Shown: positions 1 to 7,718 of the stretch, piece after piece
How the letters are laid out: every line of letters begins with the position of its first letter
Numbering within the stretch: position 1 is the first letter of the stretch
DNA from: an uncultured beta proteobacterium
GTDB taxonomy: Bacteria > Pseudomonadota > Gammaproteobacteria > Burkholderiales > Burkholderiaceae
Length of the DNA: 12,357 nt
Reading direction: 5' to 3'
Assembly: GCA_903827075.1 (NCBI GenBank)
Contig: CAIKGX010000232.1
Location: forward strand, 1 to 12,357
Notes under the pieces: model-generated
What the model saw: only the letters and a program-made list of their open reading frames with translations
Databases searched by the model: none
What the model was told of the DNA's origin: nothing
Position numbers and translations under genes: made by a program

Positions 1-2223
1 AGCTTCCAAAATACCATTAAAGGTAGCGCTGGGACGCATCACTGCTTTGAACTTAGCAGCATCAGGCATGAAGTAGCCACCGATATCCGCTGGCTTGCCT
101 TGAACTGCTTTAAATTCGGCAACAATCTTTTGCTCATTTTCAGCCAAGGATTTAGCCAGAGGTGCAAAGTGAGCCTGCAACTCTTTATCTTCAGATTGAG
201 CAGCCAGTGCTTGCGCCCAATACATCGCTAAATAGAACTGACTTCCGCGGTTATCCAATTCACCAGTGCGTGGTGAAGGGGACTTATTGTTATCCAATAA
301 CTTACCAGTAGCCTCATCTAATGTGCGAGCCAAAATTTTCACTTTGGCATTGCCCGTTTTATCACCAATGTCTTCCAGAGAAACTGCCAAGGCTAAGAAC
401 TCTCCCAAGGAATCCCAGCGCAAGTGATTCTCTTCAACCAATTGCTGAACATGCTTAGGTGCAGATCCGCCAGCACCAGTTTCAAACAGGCCGCCACCAG
501 CCATCAATGGCACGATAGATAACATCTTGGCACTAGTACCTAATTCCATAATTGGGAACAAGTCAGTGAGGTAGTCACGCAAGATATTGCCGGTTACAGA
601 GATGGTATCTTTGCCGCGAATCACGCGCTCTAATGTGAAACGCATTGCGCGGGTCTGGGACATGATCTGAATATCCACACCATTCAAGTCATAATCTTTG
701 AGGTAAGTATTGACCTTCTTGATTAACTCAGCCTCATGTGGGCGGTACTCGTCTAGCCAGAACACGGCTGGTGTATTGGAGAGGCGTGCGCGATTGACAG
801 CCAATTTGACCCAATCCCGAATCGGCGCATCTTTTGCCTGACACATACGCCAGATATCGCCCTCTTCTACATTCTCTTCAAGCAATACCGTGCCATCATC
901 CGCAACAATACGAGCAACGCCCGCTTCGGGGATTTCAAAAGTCTTATCGTGTGAACCGTACTCTTCAGCCTGCTGTGCCATCAAACCGACGTTTGGCACG
1001 GTGCCCATAGTAGTTGGATCAAAGTTACCGTGGGTTTTACAGAAGTTAATCATCTCTTGGTAAATACGGGCGAAGGTACTTTCTGGTATCACGGCCTTGG
1101 TGTCATGAAGACGGCCATCGGCGCCCCACATTTTGCCGCCAACCCGAATCATCGCAGGCATAGAGGCATCCACGATCACATCACTTGGGGAATGCAAGTT
1201 AGTAATGCCCTTAGCAGAGTCCACCATCGCTAATGCTGGGCGATGCTCGTGGCAAGCATGTAAATCTTGAATGATTTCTTCGCGCTTAGATTCTGGCAAA
1301 GTTTTAATTTTTTCATACAAGCTGCTCATACCATTATTGGCATTCACACCCAACTCTTCAAATAATTTGGCATGTTTTGCAAAGGCATCTTTATAGAAAA
1401 TCTTGACTGCATGACCAAACACGATGGGATGTGAGACTTTCATCATGGTTGCCTTAACGTGCAAGGACAACATCATGCCGGTCTTATAAGCATCTTCGAT
1501 TTCTTTTTCATAGAAATCGCATAATGCTTTTTTGCTCATGAACATGCTGTCGATAATTTCACCAGCAAGCAAGGAGACTTTAGGCTTCAAAACAATGGTT
1601 TTACCACTCTTGGTCACCAGATCCATCTTCACGTCACAGGCTTTGGTCATCGTCATTGACTTCTCACCTGCATAGAAGTCGCCTTCATGCATATGGGATA
1701 CGTGGGTGCGGGACGCTTGACTCCACTCACCCATGGAATGCGGATTCTTACGGGCATAACGTTTAACAGCGGGTGGTGCACGGCGATCAGAGTTACCTTC
1801 GCGCAATACTGGGTTAACAGCGCTACCTAAACATTTTGAATAACGGGTACGAATGGATTTCTCAGCATCATCTTTAGGATCATCTGGGTAGTTTGGAATC
1901 TTGTAGCCCTTAGATTGCAACTCTTTAATTGCATTTAGCAATTGTGGGATTGAGGCACTGATATTCGGTAACTTAATAATATTGGTATCAGGTAACAAAG
2001 TCATACGACCCAGTTCAGCCAAGTTATCAGAAACCTTTTGTTCGTCACTTAGGCAATCGGAGAACTCTGACAAGATGCGTGCTGCTACAGAAATGTCGCT
2101 CTCCACAACATCTACGCCAACGGGCTCAGTGAAAGTGCGAATGATTGGCAGAAATGCGCAGGTCGCCAAGAGGGGCGCCTCATCTGTCAGCGTGTAAATG
2201 ATCTTTGATTTCTCTGAAGCCAT
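1..2223 (-). CDS. icd: NADP-dependent isocitrate dehydrogenase, monomeric type (3' end off window)
   Basis: Catalyses oxidative decarboxylation of isocitrate to 2-oxoglutarate with NADP+ in the cytoplasmic TCA cycle. I translated 741 codons without a stop; the last visible residues (RPSATFNGILEA) match the usual C-terminus of this ~740-residue family, so only a few residues and the stop codon are missing at the left edge. Family stretches seen include SLHVKATMMKVSHP (253-266), a WLDEYRPHEAELI block near 489-501, RDYLTDLFPIMELGTS (549-564) and the glycine-rich MAGGGLFETGAGGSAPKH (574-591). Residues I recall as substrate, metal and cofactor contacts in the Azotobacter enzyme align with an offset of about two: S134, K257, D352, Y422, R549, D550, H591, R602. 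The ATG at 2223 has a good Shine-Dalgarno (GAGGA, 7-nt spacing). It is unrelated in fold length to the ~420-residue dimeric Icd. It is divergent from the MFS gene, 173 bp away. Confidence 0.96.
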   Translation of the reverse strand, partial: MASEKSKIIYTLTDEAPLLATCAFLPIIRTFTEPVGVDVVESDISVAARILSEFSDCLSDEQKVSDNLAELGRMTLLPDTNIIKLPNISASIPQLLNAIKELQSKGYKIPNYPDDPKDDAEKSIRTRYSKCLGSAVNPVLREGNSDRRAPPAVKRYARKNPHSMGEWSQASRTHVSHMHEGDFYAGEKSMTMTKACDVKMDLVTKSGKTIVLKPKVSLLAGEIIDSMFMSKKALCDFYEKEIEDAYKTGMMLSLHVKATMMKVSHPIVFGHAVKIFYKDAFAKHAKLFEELGVNANNGMSSLYEKIKTLPESKREEIIQDLHACHEHRPALAMVDSAKGITNLHSPSDVIVDASMPAMIRVGGKMWGADGRLHDTKAVIPESTFARIYQEMINFCKTHGNFDPTTMGTVPNVGLMAQQAEEYGSHDKTFEIPEAGVARIVADDGTVLLEENVEEGDIWRMCQAKDAPIRDWVKLAVNRARLSNTPAVFWLDEYRPHEAELIKKVNTYLKDYDLNGVDIQIMSQTRAMRFTLERVIRGKDTISVTGNILRDYLTDLFPIMELGTSAKMLSIVPLMAGGGLFETGAGGSAPKHVQQLVEENHLRWDSLGEFLALAVSLEDIGDKTGNAKVKILARTLDEATGKLLDNNKSPSPRTGELDNRGSQFYLAMYWAQALAAQSEDKELQAHFAPLAKSLAENEQKIVAEFKAVQGKPADIGGYFMPDAAKFKAVMRPSATFNGILEA

Positions 2224-2230
2224 TGATGTT

Positions 2231-2235
2231 TCCTC
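2231..2235 (-). promoter_or_regulatory. Shine-Dalgarno of isocitrate dehydrogenase gene
   Basis: Read on the minus strand this is GAGGA, 7 nt before the ATG at 2223. It is one of the few strong ribosome binding sites in the window and fixes the start. The rest of 2236-2396 must hold the divergent promoters, but I see no convincing -35/-10 pair. Confidence 0.7.
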
Positions 2236-2396
2236 GGTATGGATAGATTTACAAGGCCCCTAGGACCAGTCTTCCATTTTAAATCATCAGCCTTTCTGAA
2301 ATAAGTCGTTTTAGGGACCAAAAGGCTTTAACTTGCCCAATTTAAGGGAATCCACCAAGATGATCGCTGTTTTCAATCGGCCGTAAACTCCCAAAG

Positions 2397-3590
2397 ATGA
2401 CTGGTAAGCACCCCCTCCTAAATCAGAACCTCGTTTTACTCATCATTTGCCAGGGCCTGTTTCTGACCAATAACGTCACATTTATTGCCATTAATGGACT
2501 GGTTGGCTTAAGCCTCAGTCCAGCTAGCTGGATGGCCACCCTCCCCGTCATGGGCTATGTGGTGGGCGCAGCCTTCTCCACATCCATCGTCGCTAAAACC
2601 CAAAATTACTTTGGTCGCAAGATTTCCTTTCAGCTAGGACTCTTGGTAGCAGTCTTTTCGGCTCTGCTATGCGCCTATGCAGCCATTTCCCAGAACTTCT
2701 GGCTCTTAGTTCTGGGAACCTTTATTGCGGGCTATTACAGCGCTAATGGGCAACTCTACCGATTTGCCGCAGCAGAACTGACGGTGGCCAGTCAAAGGGA
2801 TAAGGCAGTCTCCTGGGTCTTAGCTGGCGGCATTTTAGGTGCAGTAGTTGGCCCCAATCTGGCCTCTTGGACCCAAAACCTCTTTGATACCGCTTTCTTG
2901 GGTGCTTACATCACCCTGGCGATTGCCGGAGTCATTGGAATTGGTGTGATGCAGTTCATTCATTTTCCTGATGAATTTAAGACCCATCATGCATTAGGTG
3001 CTGGGCGAGACCTCAAAACAATTTTGCAGCAACCTGTGTTTATGGTGGCTGTCATTGGCGCCGCACTGGGTTATGGAGTAATGAACTTACTCATGGCTGC
3101 TACACCGCTAGCAATGCAAATCTGCGGTCTGCCCTTTTCTGATACTGCATTGGTATTAGAGTGGCATGTCATTGGCATGTTTGCGCCTGGATTTTTTACG
3201 GGCTCCCTCATTCAACGCTTTGGTGCGATCAAAATCATGGGTGTTGGCGTAGCTTTAAATTTCCTTTGCATTGTGATTGCACTGACTGGAATTCATCTGC
3301 ATCAGTTTGTCATTGCCCTTTTTGTGCTGGGTGTTGGCTGGAACTTTCTCTTTACCGGTTCAACTACCTTGGCCATGACGGCCTATAAACCCGAAGAAAA
3401 GGATAAGGCGCAAGCGGCCATCAATTTCTTTGTATTTGGCACGATGGCTTTCACATCCTTTGGATCAGGCGCATTAATCACCACACAAGGTTGGAATATT
3501 CTCAATTTGGGGTCGATCATTCCAGTCGCTATTACTGCAGCAGCACTCGTTTGGCTCAGTATCCAAAAGAAGAAGTTACTAAATTCTTAA
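2397..3590 (+). CDS. MFS family transporter
   Basis: A 397-residue inner-membrane protein with about twelve hydrophobic segments, the usual size of a major facilitator superfamily permease that exchanges or exports a small molecule using the ion gradient. A motif-A-like loop (YFGRKISFQLG, 71-81) follows the second helix. A glycine/proline-rich motif-C-like helix (GGILGAVVGPN, 144-154) is typical of the antiporter branch. A central charged loop (about 192-210) separates the two six-helix halves. The substrate cannot be told from sequence; the neighbours (isocitrate dehydrogenase, divergent; DUF6352-like, convergent) give no clue. The ATG at 2397 has no clear Shine-Dalgarno, but an in-frame TGA at 2361 and no better upstream start support it. 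The stop lies only 7 bp from that of the convergent gene. Confidence 0.88.
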   Translation: MTGKHPLLNQNLVLLIICQGLFLTNNVTFIAINGLVGLSLSPASWMATLPVMGYVVGAAFSTSIVAKTQNYFGRKISFQLGLLVAVFSALLCAYAAISQNFWLLVLGTFIAGYYSANGQLYRFAAAELTVASQRDKAVSWVLAGGILGAVVGPNLASWTQNLFDTAFLGAYITLAIAGVIGIGVMQFIHFPDEFKTHHALGAGRDLKTILQQPVFMVAVIGAALGYGVMNLLMAATPLAMQICGLPFSDTALVLEWHVIGMFAPGFFTGSLIQRFGAIKIMGVGVALNFLCIVIALTGIHLHQFVIALFVLGVGWNFLFTGSTTLAMTAYKPEEKDKAQAAINFFVFGTMAFTSFGSGALITTQGWNILNLGSIIPVAITAAALVWLSIQKKKLLNS

Positions 3591-3593
3591 GGC

Positions 3594-3605
3594 CTTCTTA
3601 AGAAG
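3594..3605. repeat. 12-bp palindrome between convergent genes
   Basis: CTTCTTAAGAAG is a perfect palindrome spanning the short gap between the MFS stop and the stop of the minus-strand gene. It could help end transcription from both sides, but it has no loop-forming spacer, low stability and no clear T-run, so I do not call it a terminator. Confidence 0.3.
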
Positions 3606-4614
3606 CTTTAGCTAACGGCAAGTTGAATAAAATATTTTGGGGTTTGAGCTTTAATTGCTTCTCATCGTTCATCGCTATGCCCATATATACCGGCTTACCG
3701 GCCTGAGCCCCAGCAACCGCTGCTTCATCAATAAAGTCTAGGCGGAACAAGCAAATGATCTTCTCCAGATCTCCCGAATCAAGCTGCTCTTTGTTATATA
3801 GCTGATTGAGAATGTGAGTAGCGCTAGCATCTAAGCCAACATGCCATGACCACTTTGGATCAGTAATTTGTTGCATCGGTGTAATGCGTACCTTCACCCC
3901 AAGAAAGTGCTCAATCCATTTTTCCAGCACTCGGCAAAAATGGTTGATGGGCGCCTGACCAAAGTTCAGCTGAATTGCAAAGTCATGATCCTCATCCTTG
4001 GTCCAATACATCTCTGCATTCTCTTCATACAGGACGTCTAGATCGATGGATCGCATTGTCATGGACTTTCCTTTGAGCAAATCCATGATATTGCCGGTTT
4101 CTCCAGCCTGGGCATTACGTGACACAAGCTCATCGTCAGCCGCCATCACAACACCTTCATCCTGTACGCTGATTTTTTGTGTCCTGAAAAAGAGTTCGCC
4201 CACCCTCGCATCTAAAGGATCAGCCTCATCTCCTAAGATATGTCTAACAAATATTTGGGCTAGTTGACTAATGAATAAAGGCGGAACATCAACCCCCTCA
4301 CCTTTAAACAAACTCATGTAAAAGCTCTCTAAGGAATGCGCTGCCAATAACTTTGCCCTGTAACGCAACCAGACTTGGTAGTTCACCTGAATATCACTAT
4401 CAGCCATTTTCGCAATTTCTGCATCCGCAATGGTGGCGCGTGGATTCTCAGTAAGGCGTTGATGTAAAGCGCGCTCGATATCGCAGGACTCGGCCACGAG
4501 ATTGAGCTCAGGACGCAAAAGATAGGTGCGCAAGAAATCATCCGTCACCAGCAATTGATTGTCTGGGCCAACTTGTAGCGTTTTATATGTGGATCGAGGC
4601 CAGTAATTAGTCAT
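3598..4614 (-). CDS. DUF6352-like protein of unknown function
   Basis: A 338-residue soluble protein with no signal peptide or membrane segment, so probably cytoplasmic. The opening (MTNYWPRSTYKTLQ) and overall length fit the betaproteobacterial family I associate with DUF6352; no biochemical role is known to me. It is acidic, with mixed helical character, a W-rich central stretch (EMYWTKDEDHDFAI, near 203-216) and a conserved-looking PKWSWHVGLDASATHILNQL segment (about 253-272). No catalytic motif of a known enzyme class is visible. It is divergent from the FKBP gene with a 73-bp gap that must hold both promoters, and convergent with the MFS gene. The ATG at 4614 has only a weak Shine-Dalgarno. 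The assignment to a named family rests on memory and should be treated as moderate; the ORF itself is secure. Confidence 0.75.
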   Translation of the reverse strand: MTNYWPRSTYKTLQVGPDNQLLVTDDFLRTYLLRPELNLVAESCDIERALHQRLTENPRATIADAEIAKMADSDIQVNYQVWLRYRAKLLAAHSLESFYMSLFKGEGVDVPPLFISQLAQIFVRHILGDEADPLDARVGELFFRTQKISVQDEGVVMAADDELVSRNAQAGETGNIMDLLKGKSMTMRSIDLDVLYEENAEMYWTKDEDHDFAIQLNFGQAPINHFCRVLEKWIEHFLGVKVRITPMQQITDPKWSWHVGLDASATHILNQLYNKEQLDSGDLEKIICLFRLDFIDEAAVAGAQAGKPVYMGIAMNDEKQLKLKPQNILFNLPLAKAS

Positions 4615-4649
4615 GAGAATTTGATTAGGAATCTTTGGATAGCTCAGAA

Positions 4650-4655
4650 TATACT
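4650..4655 (+). promoter_or_regulatory. Candidate -10 element for the FKBP gene
   Basis: TATACT, five of six matches to TATAAT, lies 32 bp before the FKBP start codon. No good -35 sits at normal spacing (TTGATT at 4621 is 23 bp away). The overlapping minus-strand reading (TATATT) could serve the divergent DUF6352-like gene, so the two promoters may share this patch. Confidence 0.35.
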
Positions 4656-4676
4656 AGCGCTTCGATTTGGGTCAAA

Positions 4677-4680
4677 GAGG
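4677..4680 (+). promoter_or_regulatory. Shine-Dalgarno that fixes the FKBP start
   Basis: GAGG within AGAGGAA, 7 nt before the ATG at 4688. It rules against an in-frame TTG at 4667, which lies upstream of this site and has no ribosome binding site of its own. Confidence 0.75.
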
Positions 4681-4687
4681 AAAAATA

Positions 4688-5035
4688 ATGAGTGAACTTA
4701 AAAAAATAGATACGGTTGTAGGCGAAGGTAAAGAAGCGGCTGCAGGCAATCATGTGGATGTCCATTACACCGGCTGGCTCTTCGATGAAAAGGCTGCTGA
4801 TAACAAGGGTCAAAAATTTGATAGCTCTTTAGACCGCGGTCAACTTTTTAGTTTCGGTCTTGGGGCTGGTCAGGTCATCAAAGGTTGGGATGAAGGGGTT
4901 GCAGGCATGAAAATCGGCGGCAAACGCACCCTCATTATTCCATCGGAGATGGGTTATGGTGCTCGTGGGGCTGGTGGCGTTATTCCCCCCAATGCCACTC
5001 TCGTATTTGATGTGGAATTACACGGAGTCAATTAA
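4688..5035 (+). CDS. FKBP-type peptidyl-prolyl cis-trans isomerase
   Basis: A 115-residue single-domain FKBP that catalyses cis-trans isomerisation at prolyl bonds; lacking a signal peptide, it should act in the cytoplasm. FKBP pocket residues are visible: Y27 (VHYTGWL), F44-D45 (KFDSS), F56, V63-I64 and W67 (QVIKGWDEG), Y90 (EMGYGARG), the IPPNATL loop (99-105) and F107 (VFDVEL). Length and sequence match the short FkpA-like/Fbp proteins of Neisseria and Burkholderiales. A small insertion (about 33-41, EKAADNKGQ) lengthens the loop before the aspartate relative to human FKBP12. The start is set by the GAGG site 7 nt upstream. It is transcribed alone, between a divergent DUF6352-like gene and the strong hairpin terminator at 5076-5111. 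Confidence 0.95.
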   Translation: MSELKKIDTVVGEGKEAAAGNHVDVHYTGWLFDEKAADNKGQKFDSSLDRGQLFSFGLGAGQVIKGWDEGVAGMKIGGKRTLIIPSEMGYGARGAGGVIPPNATLVFDVELHGVN

Positions 5036-5075
5036 CTTCTGATTGCGCTGATCAGCTAGCGCTGCAGAAATAAAC

Positions 5076-5111
5076 AAAGGCCACCGCAGTTCACACTGGG
5101 GTGGCCTTTTT
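5076..5111. terminator. Bidirectional hairpin terminator between FKBP and lytic transglycosylase genes
   Basis: AAAGGCCACC (5076-5085) pairs with GGTGGCCTTT (5100-5109). An inner CAGT/ACTG helix (5087-5090 with 5095-5098) closes around TCAC after a single G-G mismatch. Plus-strand transcripts end in five T (5107-5111). The minus-strand reading ends in TTTGTTTATTT, so the hairpin probably serves the convergent gene as well. Confidence 0.88.
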
Positions 5112-5129
5112 AATCATGCAACACTTCAA

Positions 5130-6119
5130 TTAAGAGCGGAGATCTTTACCGTTCAAAGTGAGTTTATTCGAGCCAGCTGGCGCTGTTTGGCAAAGGCTAA
5201 TTAAGCGATTTCTTTCAGCCATCACCTTATCGGTGTAGCCACCGTCATTTTCAGCGTTCGCCGCACCTACGTAGTACTTCAAACCATTGCGCAATGAACC
5301 CGTAGTGGCAATGAGGTACTTAAGGATGTATGCACCAACCCGAATATTGACTTCGGGCTTGACTGCATCAGCAGCACCGCCATACAAAGCGTACTTATCT
5401 TTGTGAATGATAGTCATTACCTGCATCAAGCCTTCAGCACCCGCAGCGCTTTTGGTGAGCGGATTGAAGTTAGACTCAATCGAAATCACCGCCAATAACA
5501 AAACGGGGTCAATATTGACTTCTTTTGCAATCAATACGGTATTGGAAACGTACTCTTCAATTTTTGCGCGATCTAAGCTGTATTTCTTTTCAAAGAAATC
5601 GGCAATGGCACGTTGATTCTTGAGCGAACCCATTAAATTGGTATCCAAAGCCTGTGGGTCAATCTTCGATGTGGGAATGCGGTCAGATAAATGCGAGATC
5701 GGCTTAACTTGAGCATGGGCCACTGAAGGCATAAGCAAAGCCACTGTTTGCTGCTTAGCTGTTGTTAAACCCATCTTTGTAGAAGCGGGTGCTTTGCCAT
5801 AGATGACTGTGGCGATATCTTTATCTGCAACTGGTCTAGGCGCTTCATCTTGATATTGCTCGAGCATGCCAAAACCATTTTGCCAAACAATCTGACGAGC
5901 CTCATCAGGAACCAGAATGCGAGCCAGATCGAAAGCGCCGGCGTTAGTACCGTTACCCGACAGCCACAGACCAACAATCATGAAAACGGCAATAATCAGG
6001 ATGCCATTAATGGCGCGATATAGCGGAGCCATGGCATAAGCCAATAGTGCTTTAGCGCTTGCTGAATTCAGCTGCGCCATTTGCAAATCACTCGAAGCGG
6101 TAGAAAAACATTTACTCAT
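5130..6119 (-). CDS. Membrane-anchored lytic transglycosylase (SLT domain)
   Basis: Cleaves the MurNAc-GlcNAc bond of peptidoglycan to form 1,6-anhydro ends, acting in the periplasm. The SLT domain covers about residues 185-310 of 329. It holds the catalytic Glu in ISIESNFNP (E215), GAEGLMQVM (227-235), NIRVGAYIL (258-266) and a late YVGAAN...GGYTDKV block (283-299). One strong hydrophobic segment (about 36-54) anchors it in the inner membrane with the catalytic part outside. Residues 55-180 are a low-complexity linker containing a signal-peptidase-like LLMPSVAHAQ stretch (128-137). The start is uncertain: ATG at 6119 has a poor ribosome site, and M14 is an alternative. A candidate promoter lies at 6193-6221. 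It shares a terminator with the convergent FKBP gene. Confidence 0.9.
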   Translation of the reverse strand: MSKCFSTASSDLQMAQLNSASAKALLAYAMAPLYRAINGILIIAVFMIVGLWLSGNGTNAGAFDLARILVPDEARQIVWQNGFGMLEQYQDEAPRPVADKDIATVIYGKAPASTKMGLTTAKQQTVALLMPSVAHAQVKPISHLSDRIPTSKIDPQALDTNLMGSLKNQRAIADFFEKKYSLDRAKIEEYVSNTVLIAKEVNIDPVLLLAVISIESNFNPLTKSAAGAEGLMQVMTIIHKDKYALYGGAADAVKPEVNIRVGAYILKYLIATTGSLRNGLKYYVGAANAENDGGYTDKVMAERNRLISLCQTAPAGSNKLTLNGKDLRS

Positions 6120-6192
6120 TTATTCTGTTGCAGCACCCCAAAAATCAAACTACTGATTTATGTTGCAGTGCAATAAGTTAAAAACATGAGCC

Positions 6193-6221
6193 ATCCTAAG
6201 AAGGTTCTTATATCAAGTCAA
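6193..6221 (-). promoter_or_regulatory. Candidate sigma70 promoter for the lytic transglycosylase gene
   Basis: On the minus strand, TTGACT (6216-6221, five of six matches to the -35) is followed after exactly 17 bp by TAGGAT (6193-6198, four of six to the -10). Transcription would start near 6186, giving a leader of about 67 nt. It is the best-spaced promoter-like pair I found in the window. Confidence 0.45.
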
Positions 6222-6352
6222 GAATAAAGGAAGTGATTTCCATAACTTTTTGATCTGGAAATCAGTAAGATCCCTAATATGTCCTACTAATAATCAATTT
6301 AATCTATTTAAATCAATGACTTAAGAAAGTTAGGAAGCGCTAATTTCACACT

Positions 6353-6384
6353 GTAAAAAAGTGGCTTAAAAGGCACTTTTTTAC
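6353..6384. terminator. Terminator-like hairpin without an annotated gene upstream
   Basis: GTAAAAAAGTG (6353-6363) and CACTTTTTTAC (6374-6384) form a perfect 11-bp stem around a 10-nt loop. On the plus strand a T-rich tail (TTATTTT) follows, as in an intrinsic terminator. Both flanking genes are transcribed away from it, so it would have to end an unannotated short transcript. The stem is A/T-rich and only moderately stable. Confidence 0.45.
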
Positions 6385-6510
6385 TTATTTTGAAGAAAAA
6401 TTTATCTGCTTATCCCATACATCTAGTGCCGAGCATTCCCCTTATTTCTACCGGTAGTGTTCATTGCTCTTTTTGGGAATGGCGAATGGAGATAACTTTT
6501 GTCTCCCTAT

Positions 6511-6545
6511 TTTTCGATACTGCATCCGTGTGAAGTACTCGAAAA
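6511..6545. repeat. Inverted repeat upstream of nuclease gene
   Basis: TTTTCGATACT (6511-6521) pairs with AGTACTCGAAAA (6534-6545) with one bulged base around a 12-nt loop. It could be a regulator binding site or a leader hairpin of the nuclease mRNA. No known operator is recognised. Confidence 0.4.
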
Positions 6546-6659
6546 CCCTGATAAACACTAGCCCTAGAGCTAACTTATAAAGTATTTTTTCCGACCGAAG
6601 CAAAGGACGGGTAAAAGAAAGTTGTGCGCAGAATTGACACTCCCCTACACTGTGAGGCG

Positions 6660-7676
6660 ATGAAAAGAATAGTCAGACTTCTCTTACTCATGGGGCTGCT
6701 TAGCCCAATCAGCGCCTTTGCCCTCTTTGAAGAATGCAAGGACCTCTTTCCCAATCAACAAATTCCCAGCACCCCTCAAGCTGGCCGCGATCTGTGCTTT
6801 GATGACTTTGCAATCTATTACTCACCATTAGATAAGAAGCCAATCTATACAGTAGAGAGGCTGAATGGTAGCCAGCTCTTAGCACCTCACCCTCGTCGTA
6901 GTAACCAGTTTTATGAAGAGGCCCGGTTGCCAATGAAAGAGCGTGCCCTGATTTCTGACTATCGGGGCAGTGGCTATGACCGTGGGCACAATGTGCCAGC
7001 AGGCGATATGACCGGCGAAAAGGGGATGGCACAGTCCTTTTCCTTGGCTAATATGATGCCCCAAGCAAGGCAAAATAATCAGGGTATCTGGGCTAAGAAT
7101 GTAGAAGAACCCACCCGCCTCTATGCCAAAAGAGTTCTCGGTGACCTGTATGTTTACACCGGGTCGACTGGAAGCTTAGGAGCGATTGGAAAAAGTGGCG
7201 TGATCATTCCCAGCCATATATATAAGTTGGTTTACGACCCCAGTAAAAAATTGGCTTGGGCCTACTGGGTGGAAAATACCAACGAAGCCACCATGACTCC
7301 CCCCATCTCCTATTTAGAGTTGGTCCAAAAAACAGGTATCGACTTTCATCTCCCTGAAGATCTCACTGAAAGCGCTCCCAAAATAGTAGGCAAGGCGCCA
7401 CTAAACCCTAAACCAAAAATTGGCGGATGGTATCCCGTCTTCTTTGATCAATACTCAGCAGCTAAGGTAGACGAGATCATCACGAAAATGAAGGCTGGCA
7501 AAGTATCAAGTGTGCAGATTCAATACGACCGCAATACAGATCTAGCCAAGCAAATCGCTGGTCAAATTCAATCCCAAACTGATATGCCAGTAGGACTTAC
7601 CCAAAGCAGCCCTCCAGAATCTTCGACTGTCAGCTACGAACGCAATCGCGTGGTGGCGATTATTCATTCCAAATAA
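6660..7676 (+). CDS. Secreted DNA/RNA non-specific endonuclease (NUC family) with extra C-terminal domain
   Basis: A beta-beta-alpha-metal nuclease of the Serratia NucA type, cutting DNA and RNA outside the cytoplasm with a bound divalent metal. A clear Sec signal peptide (MKRIVRLLLLMGLLSPISAFA, residues 1-21) is followed by the nuclease domain, about 40-235. The catalytic signature DRGH (107-110, general base H110) lies in YRGSGYDRGHNVPAGDM. The metal-binding Asn is in NMMPQARQNNQGIW (N139 or N140), with E149 a possible partner. Residues 236-338 are an extension beyond the usual nuclease; its end (PPESSTVSYERNRVVAII) resembles an OmpA-like peptidoglycan-binding fold. An in-frame GTG at 6624 would add 12 residues, but ATG 6660 is preferred because it places the signal peptide at the very N-terminus, with GAGG just upstream. 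Probable roles are nutrient scavenging or defence. Confidence 0.88.
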   Translation: MKRIVRLLLLMGLLSPISAFALFEECKDLFPNQQIPSTPQAGRDLCFDDFAIYYSPLDKKPIYTVERLNGSQLLAPHPRRSNQFYEEARLPMKERALISDYRGSGYDRGHNVPAGDMTGEKGMAQSFSLANMMPQARQNNQGIWAKNVEEPTRLYAKRVLGDLYVYTGSTGSLGAIGKSGVIIPSHIYKLVYDPSKKLAWAYWVENTNEATMTPPISYLELVQKTGIDFHLPEDLTESAPKIVGKAPLNPKPKIGGWYPVFFDQYSAAKVDEIITKMKAGKVSSVQIQYDRNTDLAKQIAGQIQSQTDMPVGLTQSSPPESSTVSYERNRVVAIIHSK

Positions 7677-7691
7677 TTCTGCTTTAGCAGT

Positions 7692-7718
7692 CAGCTTGAC
7701 TAGCTCCTAGTCCGGCTG
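7692..7718. repeat. Hairpin at the junction of convergent genes
   Basis: CAGC TT GACTAG (7692-7703) pairs with CTAGTC CG GCTG (7707-7718), ten pairs interrupted by a two-base mismatch, with a 3-nt loop. It overlaps the stop of the DUF3820 gene. A smaller CTGC/GCAG hairpin (7679-7690) precedes it. No T-run follows on either strand, so a termination role is only possible. Confidence 0.4.

Larger units (their letters stand above)
6120..6659. other. Long divergent intergenic region rich in inverted repeats
   Basis: About 540 bp (504 if the nuclease began at GTG 6624) with no credible ORF. The left end holds the candidate transglycosylase promoter. Inverted repeats seen: TAAGAA/TTCTTA (6197-6210); TGATTTCC/GGAAATCA (6234-6241 with 6257-6264); the 11-bp hairpin at 6353-6384; GAGCA/TGCTC (6431-6435 with 6465-6469) enclosing the palindrome CTACCGGTAG (6448-6457); GGAGA/TCTCC (6488-6492 with 6502-6506); and the hairpin at 6511-6545. 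I found no Fur box and no confident promoter for the nuclease gene. Confidence 0.6.

Noticed and set aside
1030..2197. Plus-strand ORFs opposite the isocitrate dehydrogenase gene
   Set aside because: The minus strand encodes an unbroken, highly conserved 741-residue enzyme throughout this stretch.
3998..4267. 89-codon plus-strand ORF opposite the DUF6352-like gene
   Set aside because: It is a Ser-rich frame shadow of a 338-codon gene, with no ribosome site and no recognisable domain.
4667..4687. TTG start giving the FKBP protein seven extra residues
   Set aside because: The GAGG ribosome site at 4677-4680 lies downstream of this TTG and is correctly spaced for ATG 4688, and family members begin at that Met.
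6634..6639. TTGACA as a -35 element for the nuclease gene
   Set aside because: A -10 at normal spacing would fall on the start codon (GCGATG), which is not a -10 sequence, so it is probably chance.
6624..6659. GTG start adding 12 residues to the nuclease
   Set aside because: It would put charged and polar residues before a textbook signal peptide; ATG 6660 gives a normal Sec signal with a GAGG just upstream.
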